Part shown: in pieces, positions 24,383 through 34,174 of the stretch
Position numbering within the stretch: the first letter of the stretch is position 1
Layout: every line of letters begins with the position of its first letter
Origin: CAVRCT01 sp963719645
GTDB lineage: Bacteria > Pseudomonadota > Gammaproteobacteria > DSM-16500
Assembly: GCA_963719645.1 (NCBI GenBank)
Contig: CAVRCT010000001.1
Span: 310,001 to 374,000 of the forward strand
Length of the DNA stretch: 64,000 nt
Reading direction: 5' to 3'
Translations under genes and position numbers: made by a program
Notes under the pieces: generated by a model
Told to the model about the DNA's origin: nothing
Seen by the model: the letters and a program-made list of their open reading frames with translations, nothing else
Database searches by the model: none

Positions 24383-24689
24383 TGTCCTGAGTGCTTTTCG
24401 CTCCGAAGGATCTCCCGCAAATTTCTGAGGCTTAGCTAAAGAATTTCCTAAGCATCTCTTTACTTTATAGGGCGTTGTTGCGTAATTCACAAAGTCAGCT
24501 TAGTGTCGTGCCAGCGTGCTTTTAGCTGGCATCCAGGTTTGCTCTATTTATGACTATATAAATTTTATTAAGAGCAAACCTGGATGCCAGCTAAAAGCAC
24601 GCTGGCACGACACTAAGCCGACACCGTGAATTACGCAACAACGCCACTTTATAGGGGGATCCTTCGGAGCGAAAAGCACTCAGGATGAC
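24383..24689. repeat. 125-bp palindrome interrupted by a second palindromic element
   Basis: The left part (24383-24470) and right part (24655-24689) together restore a copy of the 125-bp palindrome, two bases short. The 175-bp element at 24471-24645 and its target duplication split it. Degenerate tandem units (CTCAAGATGACAGCCC) follow up to the htpG stop. No gene in this gap. Confidence 0.85.
24471..24645. mobile_element. 175-bp inverted-repeat element with 9-bp target duplication
   Basis: Terminal inverted repeats GGCGTTGTTGCGTAATTCAC are followed by internal arms built on GTGTCGTGCCAGCGTGCTTT and GGCATCCAGGTTTGCTCT. The target duplication ACTTTATAG is perfect at 24462-24470 and 24646-24654. 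Non-coding. Related elements with the same tips are at 29777-29942, 39907-40055 and 26826-27050, each with a different interior. Confidence 0.88.
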
Positions 24690-24768
24690 AGCCCTTTTTT
24701 AAGCGCTCAAGATGACAGCCCTTTTTTAAGCACCCAGGATGACAAGCCCTCTCTTATTTCTAAAATTC

Positions 24769-26691
24769 TTACAACTCCAACAACAATTTATTCATCCGAT
24801 TCACAAACGCCGCCGGGTCTTTTAACATCCCACCCTCTGCTAAAATCGCTTGGTCAAATAAAATTTGCATCCATTCTTTAAAGCGCTCACTATCCGATTC
24901 CTGCTTTAAACGAGCAATTAATTTATGCTCAGGATTTAATTCAAAAATAGGTTTCACATCACCAATTTCTTGCCCCGCGGCTTTTAACAACCGTTGCAAT
25001 TGCGAACCCATATCGTTTTGATCCACAACCAAACAAGCGGGTGAATTGGTCAAGCGATGCGACAAACGCACTTCTTTCACTTGATCACCTAGCACCGTCT
25101 TCACCTGCTTCATTAACGCATCAAATTCAGTTTTAAATTGCTCATCCTTTTTTTGCAATTCTTCTTTCTCAGTTTTATTTTCGGTTGCCAGCTCATCCAG
25201 ATTTAAATCACCTTTCGCAACAGATTGCAGCATTTTACCTTCATACTCCGATAAATGCCCAACCAGCCATTCATCAATACGATCATGCATCAATAACACT
25301 TCAATATTATTTTTGCGGAATATTTCTAAGTGCGGACTGTACTTCGCCGTATTAAAATTTTCAGCCGTCACATAAAAAATTCGTTGCTGACCATCCTTCA
25401 TGCGTTTTATGTAATCATCTAACGACACTGTTTGCTCGGGCAAATCTGAATGCGTCGATGAAAAACGCAATAATTTGGCAATACGCGCACGATTCGCAAA
25501 ATCTTCTGCCGGGCCCTCTTTTAAAATCGAGCCAAACTGAGTCCAAAACGTGGCATATTTAGCGGGTTCATCTGTCGCCAATTTATCTAATACATCTAAA
25601 ATGCGTTTGACAATCGCTGCACGTAATTTAGGAATGATGGGATTATCTTGCAAAATTTCTCGGGAAATATTCAACGGTAATGCATTAGTATCGACAATCC
25701 CGCGGACAAAACGTAAATAATGCGGAATAAATTGCTCGACTTGATCCATGATAAATACACGTTGGACATACAATTTTAAACCGCGTTGTTTATCATGCCG
25801 CCAAATATCCATCGGCGCGTGCGCTGGAATATACAACAAACTAATGTAATCTAAATTACCGCCTTCGACTTGATTGTGCGCCCAGGTCAGCGGCTCTTCA
25901 AAATCATGGGCAATGTGTTTGTAATGTTCTTTATACTGCTCTTCTGTAATGGCATTGCGCGGCAATGTCCAAATCGCTGTTGCGCGATTGGCGACTTCCC
26001 ACTCAGGCGTGCTCGCCTTCTCTTCTGGTTTATCGGCCGTCACCATTTTATGCATCATGATAGGCAAATTAATATGATCAGAATATTTTGTAATGATCGA
26101 ACGTAACCGCCAATCATTTAAAAAATCGTCTTCGCCGTCACGTAAGTGTAAAATCACTTCCGTGCCACGCGTTGCTTTTTCAACATTTTCGATCGTGTAT
26201 TCACCCTCACCACTGGATTCCCAGCGCACACCGTGTTCCGCGGTTAATCCTGCTCGACGCGTTAAGACCGTGACTTTATCGGCAACAATATAAGCAGAAT
26301 AAAAACCCACACCAAATTGTCCAATCAAATGCGCATCATTTTTTTGATCGCCGGTTAAATTCGCTAAAAATTCTTTGGTACCCGATTTTGCAATTGTGCC
26401 GAGATTCTCAATCACTTCTTCACGACGCATACCAATGCCATTGTCTCGGATCGTAATGGTGCGAGCTGTCGGATCGAAGCTCACTTGGACATTTAATTCC
26501 GCATCGGTTTCATAGAGCGCGGCATCTTGCAATGCTTCAAAGCGTAATTTATCGGCTGCATCCGATGCATTGGAAATCAATTCGCGTAAGAAAATTTCTT
26601 TATTGCTATAGAGCGAATGGATAACAATATTCAATAATTGTTTAACTTCCGTTTGAAAACCAAGTTTTTCTTGTTGAGGTTTGATGGTCAT
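24769..26691 (-). CDS. htpG: Chaperone HtpG (Hsp90)
   Basis: The 640-residue protein begins GFQTEVKQLLNIVIHSLYS and has the ATP-binding motifs IFLRELISNASDAADKLRFE, DNGIGM and GQFGVGFYSAYIVAD. The middle domain contains GIVDTNALPLNISREILQ and the C-terminal dimerisation domain NRMNKLLLEL. Slightly longer than E. coli HtpG (624). ATP-dependent cytosolic chaperone. Its promoter region (26692-26780) is followed upstream by nested palindromes. Confidence 0.98.
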   Translation of the reverse strand: MTIKPQQEKLGFQTEVKQLLNIVIHSLYSNKEIFLRELISNASDAADKLRFEALQDAALYETDAELNVQVSFDPTARTITIRDNGIGMRREEVIENLGTIAKSGTKEFLANLTGDQKNDAHLIGQFGVGFYSAYIVADKVTVLTRRAGLTAEHGVRWESSGEGEYTIENVEKATRGTEVILHLRDGEDDFLNDWRLRSIITKYSDHINLPIMMHKMVTADKPEEKASTPEWEVANRATAIWTLPRNAITEEQYKEHYKHIAHDFEEPLTWAHNQVEGGNLDYISLLYIPAHAPMDIWRHDKQRGLKLYVQRVFIMDQVEQFIPHYLRFVRGIVDTNALPLNISREILQDNPIIPKLRAAIVKRILDVLDKLATDEPAKYATFWTQFGSILKEGPAEDFANRARIAKLLRFSSTHSDLPEQTVSLDDYIKRMKDGQQRIFYVTAENFNTAKYSPHLEIFRKNNIEVLLMHDRIDEWLVGHLSEYEGKMLQSVAKGDLNLDELATENKTEKEELQKKDEQFKTEFDALMKQVKTVLGDQVKEVRLSHRLTNSPACLVVDQNDMGSQLQRLLKAAGQEIGDVKPIFELNPEHKLIARLKQESDSERFKEWMQILFDQAILAEGGMLKDPAAFVNRMNKLLLEL

Positions 26692-26782
26692 GGATACAAG
26701 ACTCCGCTGGGTGATAAAAGATATGAATAATATAGGGGTGATGAATGGAATTTCAAGGGTGTTTTTGAGTTAAATGAGTTGG

Positions 26783-27081
26783 TTTTTTTTATACAAATTT
26801 CCCTCAATCCCCCTTTTTCAAAGGGTGTTGCGTAATTCACAGAAGTGCTTCGAACGCCTTCCCCTTCAGGGGGAAGGTGGCCGACAAGCCGGATGGGGGG
26901 ATAAAAAATATAAAAAATCTTAACAAAAAAATGAGAACTACATAAAAAAACCATCGTTGAGTGTTATTTTGATCCCCCTATCCGGCCTGTCGGCCACCTT
27001 CCCCCTGAAGGGGAAGGCGTTCTAAGCAATATTTTGAATTACGCAACAACCCTCTTTGAAAAAGGGGGATTTATATAAAAA
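26783..27081. repeat. Nested palindromes between htpG and the exported protein gene
   Basis: The outer arms TATACAAATTTCCCTCAATC plus CCCCTTTTTCAAAGGG pair with CTTTGAAAAAGGGGGATTTA. Inside, 26826-27050 has tips GTTGCGTAATTCA / TGAATTACGCAAC and inner arms CCTTCCCCTTCAGGGGGAAG followed by GTGGCCGAC, with complement GTCGGCCACC. The centre (~26900-26970) is AT-rich. Three levels of nesting are visible. No gene was found. Confidence 0.8.
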
Positions 27082-27114
27082 CAAAGAGCAACACAATCCA
27101 TAACCTTTCCCAAA

Positions 27115-27591
27115 CTACACTTTATTCAACCGCAAATCCTTCACCGTCGCCGACACTGTTTTCGTCCCAAACACCGGCACGTTCACCTCTACTAATACAA
27201 CACCTTTCAAGTGAGCCAATGTAGCTGCATCATTCACCGTGCCAGACAAATCCACGTTATCGCTATGCAATACAATATTGCCATCGCTACTACACGTACC
27301 CGTGAGATTAATCGGTTTAGGGGGAGGACAATTGCCGCTATTATTTTTAGGTGTCATCTCGACATGCATGAGAAAGGATGAAGGGGTGGAGCCAGCTGTG
27401 ATCATACCCTGCCCGAGGTAAGTACAGTTGACAAGCCCATTCAATGCTTCAATCTCACCTTCGCCTGACCAGTTACCCGGTAAGTTACGACACGTATTCG
27501 GCGCAGTTAATGTCACAAAAATATCCGCATAAGCGGCTGTATGAAGCAAGCTGAGGGTTGCTAAAGTCAATAAATATCTTTTTAAACGCAT
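27115..27591 (-). CDS. Small exported protein of unknown function
   Basis: Start set at the ATG at 27589-27591 (MRLKRYLLTLATLSLLHTAA, then YA as probable signal-peptidase site), preceded by AGGAAGAAA. The 158-residue product is a secreted or periplasmic beta-rich protein with four cysteines in the mature part (NTCRNL, LVNCTYL, GNCPPP, GTCSSD), suggesting two disulfides. No family recognised. It is divergent from the DUF255 gene, with 138 bases between the start codons. Confidence 0.7.
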   Translation of the reverse strand: MRLKRYLLTLATLSLLHTAAYADIFVTLTAPNTCRNLPGNWSGEGEIEALNGLVNCTYLGQGMITAGSTPSSFLMHVEMTPKNNSGNCPPPKPINLTGTCSSDGNIVLHSDNVDLSGTVNDAATLAHLKGVVLVEVNVPVFGTKTVSATVKDLRLNKV

Positions 27592-27729
27592 AAGTATTTC
27601 TTCCTGAAAAAAATGATTCGTAGGCAGCGTAATCGTACAAGAGTGTGTCGTCAAGAAAAACTCAGTTTGAAAAGCCAAATTGTATGGTGTACTTTATCGC
27701 CACTCACTCTGAATAATAATCGAGAACAA

Positions 27730-29730
27730 ATGAAAAATAATAACCGCTTAAGCCATGCGAACAGTCCTTACCTAAAACAGCATGCGAACAATCCCGTGGA
27801 ATGGTACCCCTGGTGTGATGATGCTTTTCTAAAAGCCCGCCAGGAAAACAAACCGATTTTGCTCTCAATTGGTTATTCCGCTTGTCATTGGTGTCATGTG
27901 ATGGCACATGAGTCCTTTGAAGATCAAGCCACAGCAGATATCATGAATCAATTCTTTGTCAATATAAAAGTCGATCGAGAAGAGCACCCCGATCTCGATA
28001 AAGTCTATCAAACAGCGCATTATTTTTTAACGCGACGTAATGGTGGCTGGCCACTCACGCTTTTTTTAACACCGGATGATTTAACGCCTTTTTTCAGCGG
28101 CACGTATTTTCCACGAGAAGCAAAATATCAACTCCCCGCTTTCAAAGAAATTTTGCAGACTATTCATGATATTCATCATAAAAATTTATCGGATATTAAA
28201 GAGCAAAACCAAGCGTTACTGAGTGCCTTAAACACACCCGTCCCCAGCTCAAGCATCGCATTAACAGAAAATGCTCTGCAAACAGGCATCCAGATGTTGC
28301 GCGAAGACTTTGACGAAATCCATGGTGGGTTTGGTGACGCACCAAAATTTCCCAATCCCTCCAAGTTAGAGTACTTACTCTATTCATCTCTACAGATCAG
28401 CCAAAAAACGCTAACCCGTATGGCAGAAGGCGGCATCTATGATCAATTGGGCGGTGGATTTTATCGCTATTCCGTTGATGCAGCCTGGCGCATCCCACAT
28501 TTTGAAAAAATGTTATATGACAATGCGCAATTGTTAATGCTCTATGCGTTAGCGGGTAAGCAGTCTAACGAACCGTTATTTTTACAATGTGCCAACGAAA
28601 CAGCTGAGTGGCTCATCACAACCATGCAAGCACCGGATGGCGGATTTTATTCGAGCATTGATGCGGATTCAGAAGGACAAGAAGGTAAATTTTATTTATG
28701 GCAAAAATCCGTCGTCGAATCATTGCTGACGAATGAAGAATATGACGTCATCGAATTATATTATGGCTTCGATCAGCCGGCTAACTTTGAACAGCAATGG
28801 CATTTGTATATCGCAAATTCGTTAGATTCTATTGCTAAACAGTTAAAAATAAAACGCGAGGATGCGTTAACTCTGTTCTTGTCTGCCAAACAAAAATTAG
28901 CCGCTGCGCGAGAACAACATTGTCATCCTGAGGTGGATCGTAAAATTTTAACCGCGTGGAATAGCTTAGCGATCAAAGCACTAGCGCTTGCAAGTGATGT
29001 ATTAGCTGAGCCGCGTTATTTGCAAGCCGCACAGCATGCACTGGCATCTTTACGCAAATTTGCCTGGCGTGAAGGTCAATTGTATGTGTGCACTCGTTCA
29101 AATATTACAGGTTATTTAGATGATTATGCATTTTTACTCGATGCGCTTCTGACCTTGTTGCAAATTGAGTGGCGCACAGATTTGCTCCATTTTGCCCAAG
29201 AAATTGCGGATACACTGATTGCTCAATTTACCGATCATGCAACCGGTGGATTTTATTTTACGGCAGAGAATCAAGAGAAAGTTATTTTTCGGCCGAAATC
29301 GTTGATGGATGAAGCCATACCGTCGGGCAATGGCGTTGCAACCCACGCCTTACTGGTACTCGGGCACTTGTTAGGTGAAAGTCGTTATTTAACTGCTGCT
29401 GAAAACAGCTTAAAATCCGCTGCGATTGCGCTGAATAAATACCCTGCGGAACATTGCAGTTTGTTACTGACATTAAAAGAATATTTTCGCCCGAGTGAAC
29501 AAATTGTTATTCGCGGTAAATTAGCAGACATGTCAGAATGGATTGCTTACTGCAAAAAAGAACCTGGTCGATATGTGTTTGCCATTCCTGATTTTGAAAC
29601 AAATTTACCGGCGTTGCTGGCAACCCGTTCATCGCAAGACAATACGTGTGCGTATATTTGCAAAGGATTTGAGTGTCGCTCGGTGGTTCGTAGTTTTGCG
29701 GAGTTGCAAGAGAGTTTGTCTGGGACTTGA
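27730..29730 (+). CDS. DUF255 / YyaL-type thioredoxin-fold protein
   Basis: Start set at the ATG at 27730 (MKNNNRLSHANSPYLKQHA), the usual start of this family; a longer frame to 27613 lacks support. The 666 residues comprise an N-terminal thioredoxin-like domain with Cys52-x-x-Cys55 (YSACHWCHVMAHESFED) and a long alpha/alpha-barrel resembling N-acylglucosamine 2-epimerases (GGIYDQLGGGFYRYSVDA, WRIPHFEKMLYDNAQLL, LMDEAIPSGNGVATHALL). Homologous to B. subtilis YyaL and human SPATA20. The exact reaction is unknown; a redox or sugar-related role is usually proposed. Monocistronic, followed by an inverted-repeat element. Confidence 0.92.
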   Translation: MKNNNRLSHANSPYLKQHANNPVEWYPWCDDAFLKARQENKPILLSIGYSACHWCHVMAHESFEDQATADIMNQFFVNIKVDREEHPDLDKVYQTAHYFLTRRNGGWPLTLFLTPDDLTPFFSGTYFPREAKYQLPAFKEILQTIHDIHHKNLSDIKEQNQALLSALNTPVPSSSIALTENALQTGIQMLREDFDEIHGGFGDAPKFPNPSKLEYLLYSSLQISQKTLTRMAEGGIYDQLGGGFYRYSVDAAWRIPHFEKMLYDNAQLLMLYALAGKQSNEPLFLQCANETAEWLITTMQAPDGGFYSSIDADSEGQEGKFYLWQKSVVESLLTNEEYDVIELYYGFDQPANFEQQWHLYIANSLDSIAKQLKIKREDALTLFLSAKQKLAAAREQHCHPEVDRKILTAWNSLAIKALALASDVLAEPRYLQAAQHALASLRKFAWREGQLYVCTRSNITGYLDDYAFLLDALLTLLQIEWRTDLLHFAQEIADTLIAQFTDHATGGFYFTAENQEKVIFRPKSLMDEAIPSGNGVATHALLVLGHLLGESRYLTAAENSLKSAAIALNKYPAEHCSLLLTLKEYFRPSEQIVIRGKLADMSEWIAYCKKEPGRYVFAIPDFETNLPALLATRSSQDNTCAYICKGFECRSVVRSFAELQESLSGT

Positions 29731-29754
29731 TCTCCAAATGAGAGAAATTCACCC

Positions 29755-29965
29755 CTTCCTGGCCTTCCCCCACAAGGGCGTTGTTGCGTAATTCACGGTA
29801 TCAGCTTAGTGTCGTGCCAGCGTGCTTTTAGCTGGCATCCAGGTTTATCTCTGTATTAATTTTATTAAGAGCAAACCTGGATGCCAGCTAAAAGCATGCT
29901 GGCACGACACTAAGCTGATACCGTGAATTACGCAACAACGCCCTTGTGGGGGAAGGACAGGAAGG
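29755..29965. repeat. Palindromic element (GGCGTTGTTGCGTAATTCAC tips) inside a longer inverted repeat
   Basis: The inner element 29777-29942 shares tips and much of its interior (GTGTCGTGCCAGCGTGCTTT, GCATCCAGGTTT) with the element at 24471. The outer arms, CCTTCCCCCACAAG and CTTGTGGGGGAAGG, are each other's complement, so the element lies at the centre of a second palindrome rather than between direct repeats. No gene in the gap 29731-30057. Confidence 0.8.
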
Positions 29966-30057
29966 GGGGTGCTTGTTTTGCAAAGATCCCATCCATAGAT
30001 GACACCCTAGAGCACGACAAGGTATAATCCATCCTTCATTCAATTGACTAACCCTTT

Positions 30058-33000
30058 ATGCCATCACTTAATCTAACCGATTTCTCCTACCGTGAATTAT
30101 TTCACGCCGAAGGACTACGTCGTTTAGATACCGAATTTTTAAAACAACTCCCACCCTCACTTCGAACACACTTATTAGCTTATCGAGAACACGCTTTAGC
30201 AGAGCAAGACATCAGCGAACTCTTAATTCAATGCGCCCAACAATTAGAAGCTTTCATCAGCGAACTATTTAACATCGAAGAAGAAACCGCGCTAACTCAA
30301 GCCAGAACGCTCGCGCAAAATCCCATTTCTGCTTTTAAAAAATATTTCGTGCTGCGACGTGCGAAAAAAAATCTCGTTAACAGTGACTCGCTACCTTCTT
30401 TTGCCGAATTAAATGCCTGGCTCAGCACTGCGTTACAAAATGCACCGTTACACACCGCAGATCGTGAATTAGCCATCGCGTTATTAGCCAATCAATACAT
30501 TGCTGAACCTGAAAAATACCACAGTGACATTGAAAAATTAACAAACTGGTGCGTCCAAGCCATGGCAACCCAAGAAGGTCAGGCGCATATTGCCGAATGG
30601 GTCAGTTTTCATTTACCTGAACGGATCGATTATCAACACTTAATCAAGCACACCACTCACGATTCACATCATCGGATCAAAGGTCAGCCTGAGTATTTTA
30701 ATTTGCGAGATGGATTTAAACTTACCGATCCACGCATGAATGCACGACAAGTCCAAGACGAAGTAAATTACTGCATTTATTGTCATGATAACGACGGTGA
30801 TTTTTGTTCGAGCGGATTTCCGGTGAAAAAAAGCAATCCTGAGCAAGGCTTGAAAAAAAATCCACTGGATGTCACGTTAACAGGTTGTCCGCTGGATGAA
30901 AAAATTTCTGAGATGAATGTGTTAAAGCGTGATGGTTTTACGATCGCCGCATTGGCAATGATCATGGTCGATAATCCCATGTGCCCTGCCACCGGTCATC
31001 GCATTTGCAATGACTGCATGAAAGCTTGCGTTTATCAAAAACAAGATCCCGTGAATATTCCACAAATTGAAACGCGCTGCTTGACGGATGTGTTGCATTT
31101 GCCGTGGGGTGTTGAGATATATGATTTGCTCACTCGATGGAATCCACTGCGACAAACACAATGGTGCATGAAACCTTACAATGGTTTGAAAGTCATGATT
31201 GCTGGCATGGGCCCTGCCGGTTTTACGCTCGCCCATCATTTACTCTTGGAAGGTTTCGCGGTCGTGGGTTTTGACGGTTTGAAAATCGAACCGCTCCCCT
31301 CCGAACTGATTCATGAACCCATTTACGCATATGAAAGCTTTACCGAGGCACTCGATGAACGCCTCATGGCGGGGTTTGGTGGCGTAGCAGAATATGGCAT
31401 CACCGTGCGCTGGGATAAAAATTTTCTGAAATTAATTTATTTAACCTTAATGCGCAGACCGCATTTTCAAGTGTTTGGTAATACGCGGTTGGGTGGCACG
31501 GTCACCGTTGAAGATGCTTGGGAAATGGGTTTTGATCATTTTGTCTTAGCAGTGGGCGCAGGCTTACCGAAAGCATTACCCATTCCAGGCAGCTTGGCAC
31601 CCGGCATGCGTCAAGCGAATGATTTTTTAATGGCATTGCAATTAGGTAATGCGGCGAAAGCAACGAGCTTGACGAATTTGCAAGTGCGATTACCCGCTGT
31701 CATTATCGGTGGCGGTTTGACCGGTGTGGATACCGCAACAGAAGTCGCGGCTTATTACATCACCCAAGTTGAAAAAACTTTAACGCGATATGAAACACTG
31801 AATGAGCATGATATTGCGACACTTGCTCTGGATGCGGCAGAGCAAGAAATGTTATTGGAATTTTTAGCGCATGGCCAAGCCGTTCGCAAAGAACGGGAGC
31901 GCGCTCATGCCCTGCAGCAAAAACCCAATTTCATTAAACTGATTCAGCAATGGGGCGGCGTCACCATTGTCTATCGTCGCACACTGCAAGAGTCTCCGGC
32001 GTATATTAATAATCATGAAGAATTACAAAAAGCATTTGAAGAAGGTATTTATTATCTTGAATGCTTGGAGCCTGCCGCTGCTGAATTAAATCAATTTGGT
32101 TTTGTTGAAACGTTAATTTGTCATCAAAGAGTGCGCAATGCCATGGGTGAATGGGAATCATTGCAGAATGAAACGGCCATTCCTGCACGCGCTATTTTTG
32201 TGGCAACCGGCACACAACCTAACACCGCTTATGCATTCGAACATCGCGGTACGTTTACGCGCGTTGGTTTGCAGTATCAACATTACGAAGATCGTCAGGG
32301 TGAATTAGTGGTTGCGCACGGTGTAGAACATTGCAAGGATACTGAATTTGGTCCCTTCACTTCTTATCACAAAAATAACCGCCGCGTCAGTTTGATTGGC
32401 GATACCCATCCTGTTTTCCATGGCAGCGTTGTCAAAGCGATTGCATCGGGGATGAAAACCTATCCTAAAATTTTGCAGGTGTTGCGTGATCAACTCGATC
32501 AAGTGGGTGATACAGAAGAGTATCGACGTTTTGCTGATAAAGTTGCGCATCTATTCACAACCAAAATGGTGTCGGTAAAACGATGCGCGCCGAATATTAT
32601 CGAATTAATCATTCAAGCGCCGTTGGCTGCCAAACATTTCCAAGCCGGACAATTTTTCCGGCTGCAAAATTATGAAACCTATGCGCCTCGTATTCAGGAG
32701 ACATCACTCCTGATGGAGCCGTTGGCATTAACTGCTGCAGGTGTAGATCATGCTCACGGCACGTTACGATTTTTTGTCATTGAAAAAGGAGCTAGTACAA
32801 AAATTTGTGCGCTCTTGCAAGAAAACGAACCTGTCTCATTGATGGGGCCGACGGGCGTGCGCGCTAAAATTTCACATGAGCAAGAAACTGTGTTGATCAT
32901 TGGTGGGCAAGAGAGTATTGCTTTTCTTTTCAGTTATGGTCACGCATTAAGACAGTCAGGTAACCGTGTGATTTATTTAGGTGTCTTTAGCCATGAGAAC

Positions 33001-33528
33001 GAGATATTTCATCAATCTGACATTGAGCAATATGCGGATGTCATTCTTTGGAATATTGGATCTGATGTAAAATCGCTTACACTAAGACCCCAAGACAAGA
33101 TTGTGACAGGACATTATATTGATGTCTTAACAAACCATGCGGAACACATTTCGCTAGGTGATGTCGATCGCATTTATTTAATTGGCAACACGCAATTGTT
33201 AAAAGATTTTCAAGCTGCACGGAACAAATCATTGAAACCTTATTTATTGAAAGATCCGCGCGTATTTGGTTCGGTTTACAGCACGATGCAATGTATGTTG
33301 AAAGGCGTTTGCGCGCAGTGTTTGCAGTGGCAAATTGATCCTGAGACGGGTCAACGCACCAAAGCGGTGTTTGCTTGTTCCTGGCCTGAGCAGCCGTTAG
33401 AGTTGATTGATATTGCTAATATCGATGAGCGACTCGTGCAAAATCGATTGCAGGAAAAATTAACGGATCGTTGGGTCACGACATTACTTTCTTTGTCAGG
33501 AGATGCGCTGTGTCAGACAAAACCTTAA
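30058..33528 (+). CDS. Multidomain FAD/Fe-S oxidoreductase (GltD-like core plus ferredoxin-reductase-like C-terminus)
   Basis: The 1,156-residue protein has a helical N-terminal region (~1-230) and then cysteine clusters (CIYCHDNDGDFC near 238; MCPATGHRICNDCMKAC near 308) that should hold Fe-S centres. An FAD-binding motif VMIAGMGPAGFTLAHHLL near 378, a second dinucleotide motif VIIGGGLTGVDTATEVA near 550 and the closing FAD motif ATGTQPNTAY are as in glutamate-synthase small subunit/GltD enzymes. From ~835 it resembles ferredoxin-NADP reductase/PyrK (FQAGQFFRLQNYE, VLIIGGQESIAFLFSYG), with a late Cys cluster CMLKGVCAQC. It probably shuttles electrons from NAD(P)H to an unknown acceptor. The O-methyltransferase gene overlaps its 3' end. 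Confidence 0.8.
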   Translation: MPSLNLTDFSYRELFHAEGLRRLDTEFLKQLPPSLRTHLLAYREHALAEQDISELLIQCAQQLEAFISELFNIEEETALTQARTLAQNPISAFKKYFVLRRAKKNLVNSDSLPSFAELNAWLSTALQNAPLHTADRELAIALLANQYIAEPEKYHSDIEKLTNWCVQAMATQEGQAHIAEWVSFHLPERIDYQHLIKHTTHDSHHRIKGQPEYFNLRDGFKLTDPRMNARQVQDEVNYCIYCHDNDGDFCSSGFPVKKSNPEQGLKKNPLDVTLTGCPLDEKISEMNVLKRDGFTIAALAMIMVDNPMCPATGHRICNDCMKACVYQKQDPVNIPQIETRCLTDVLHLPWGVEIYDLLTRWNPLRQTQWCMKPYNGLKVMIAGMGPAGFTLAHHLLLEGFAVVGFDGLKIEPLPSELIHEPIYAYESFTEALDERLMAGFGGVAEYGITVRWDKNFLKLIYLTLMRRPHFQVFGNTRLGGTVTVEDAWEMGFDHFVLAVGAGLPKALPIPGSLAPGMRQANDFLMALQLGNAAKATSLTNLQVRLPAVIIGGGLTGVDTATEVAAYYITQVEKTLTRYETLNEHDIATLALDAAEQEMLLEFLAHGQAVRKERERAHALQQKPNFIKLIQQWGGVTIVYRRTLQESPAYINNHEELQKAFEEGIYYLECLEPAAAELNQFGFVETLICHQRVRNAMGEWESLQNETAIPARAIFVATGTQPNTAYAFEHRGTFTRVGLQYQHYEDRQGELVVAHGVEHCKDTEFGPFTSYHKNNRRVSLIGDTHPVFHGSVVKAIASGMKTYPKILQVLRDQLDQVGDTEEYRRFADKVAHLFTTKMVSVKRCAPNIIELIIQAPLAAKHFQAGQFFRLQNYETYAPRIQETSLLMEPLALTAAGVDHAHGTLRFFVIEKGASTKICALLQENEPVSLMGPTGVRAKISHEQETVLIIGGQESIAFLFSYGHALRQSGNRVIYLGVFSHENEIFHQSDIEQYADVILWNIGSDVKSLTLRPQDKIVTGHYIDVLTNHAEHISLGDVDRIYLIGNTQLLKDFQAARNKSLKPYLLKDPRVFGSVYSTMQCMLKGVCAQCLQWQIDPETGQRTKAVFACSWPEQPLELIDIANIDERLVQNRLQEKLTDRWVTTLLSLSGDALCQTKP

Positions 33529-34172
33529 ACCTCACCCCTGCTCTCTATGATTATTTAAAAAAAGTGTCGCTGCGTGAACATCCTGTTCTGACTGAATTAC
33601 GGTTACAAACGCATAAAATGAGCATGAGTCAAATGCAAATTTCGCCTGAGCAAGGGCAATTTATGCGTTTGCTCATCGAATTAATGCGCGCCAAAAAAAC
33701 GTTAGAGATAGGTACTTTTACAGGGTATAGTGCGTTATGTGTTGCACTCTCTCTTCCTGATGATGGAAAAGTAATTGCCTGCGACATCAATATTGAGTGG
33801 ACTAAAATCGCTAAAAAATATTGGCAGTTAGCCAATGTGTCTCACAAAATTGATTTAATCCTTGCGCCTGCTTTGGTGACATTACAAAAATTGATTGATC
33901 AAGGTGAAGAAAATTCGTTTGATCTTGTTTTTATTGATGCGGATAAAAAAAATTATCGTGCGTATTATGAATTTGCTTTGCGATTGGTTCGCCGAGGTGG
34001 ATTAATTGTGATTGATAATGTGTTGTGGGATGGTGCTGTGGCGGAGTCTGAGAGACAAGATGACAATACCGTTGCCTTACGTGAATTAAATGCATTTATC
34101 CGCACAGATGAACGGGTTAGCTTGAGCTTGTTACCCGTAGGTGATGGATTGAGTTTATTGATGAAGCGCTGA
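33510..34172 (+). CDS. Class I SAM-dependent O-methyltransferase (CCoAOMT-like)
   Basis: Start set at the GTG at 33510 (encoding MSDKTLNLTPALYDYL), which has AGGAG seven bases upstream and overlaps the previous stop; an upstream in-frame start lacks a site. The 220 residues match the caffeoyl-CoA O-methyltransferase-like family. The SAM motif is LEIGTFTGYSALCVALSLP, with acidic VIACDINIEW, LVFIDADKKNYRAYYEFAL and the catalytic-region GGLIVIDNVLWDGAV. Methyl acceptor unknown. Translational coupling to the oxidoreductase suggests a joint role. Confidence 0.9.
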   Translation: MSDKTLNLTPALYDYLKKVSLREHPVLTELRLQTHKMSMSQMQISPEQGQFMRLLIELMRAKKTLEIGTFTGYSALCVALSLPDDGKVIACDINIEWTKIAKKYWQLANVSHKIDLILAPALVTLQKLIDQGEENSFDLVFIDADKKNYRAYYEFALRLVRRGGLIVIDNVLWDGAVAESERQDDNTVALRELNAFIRTDERVSLSLLPVGDGLSLLMKR

Positions 34173-34174
34173 TC

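Noticed and set aside
26688..26954. 88-codon minus-strand frame upstream of htpG
   Set aside because: Covers the htpG promoter region and nested palindromes; no coding character.
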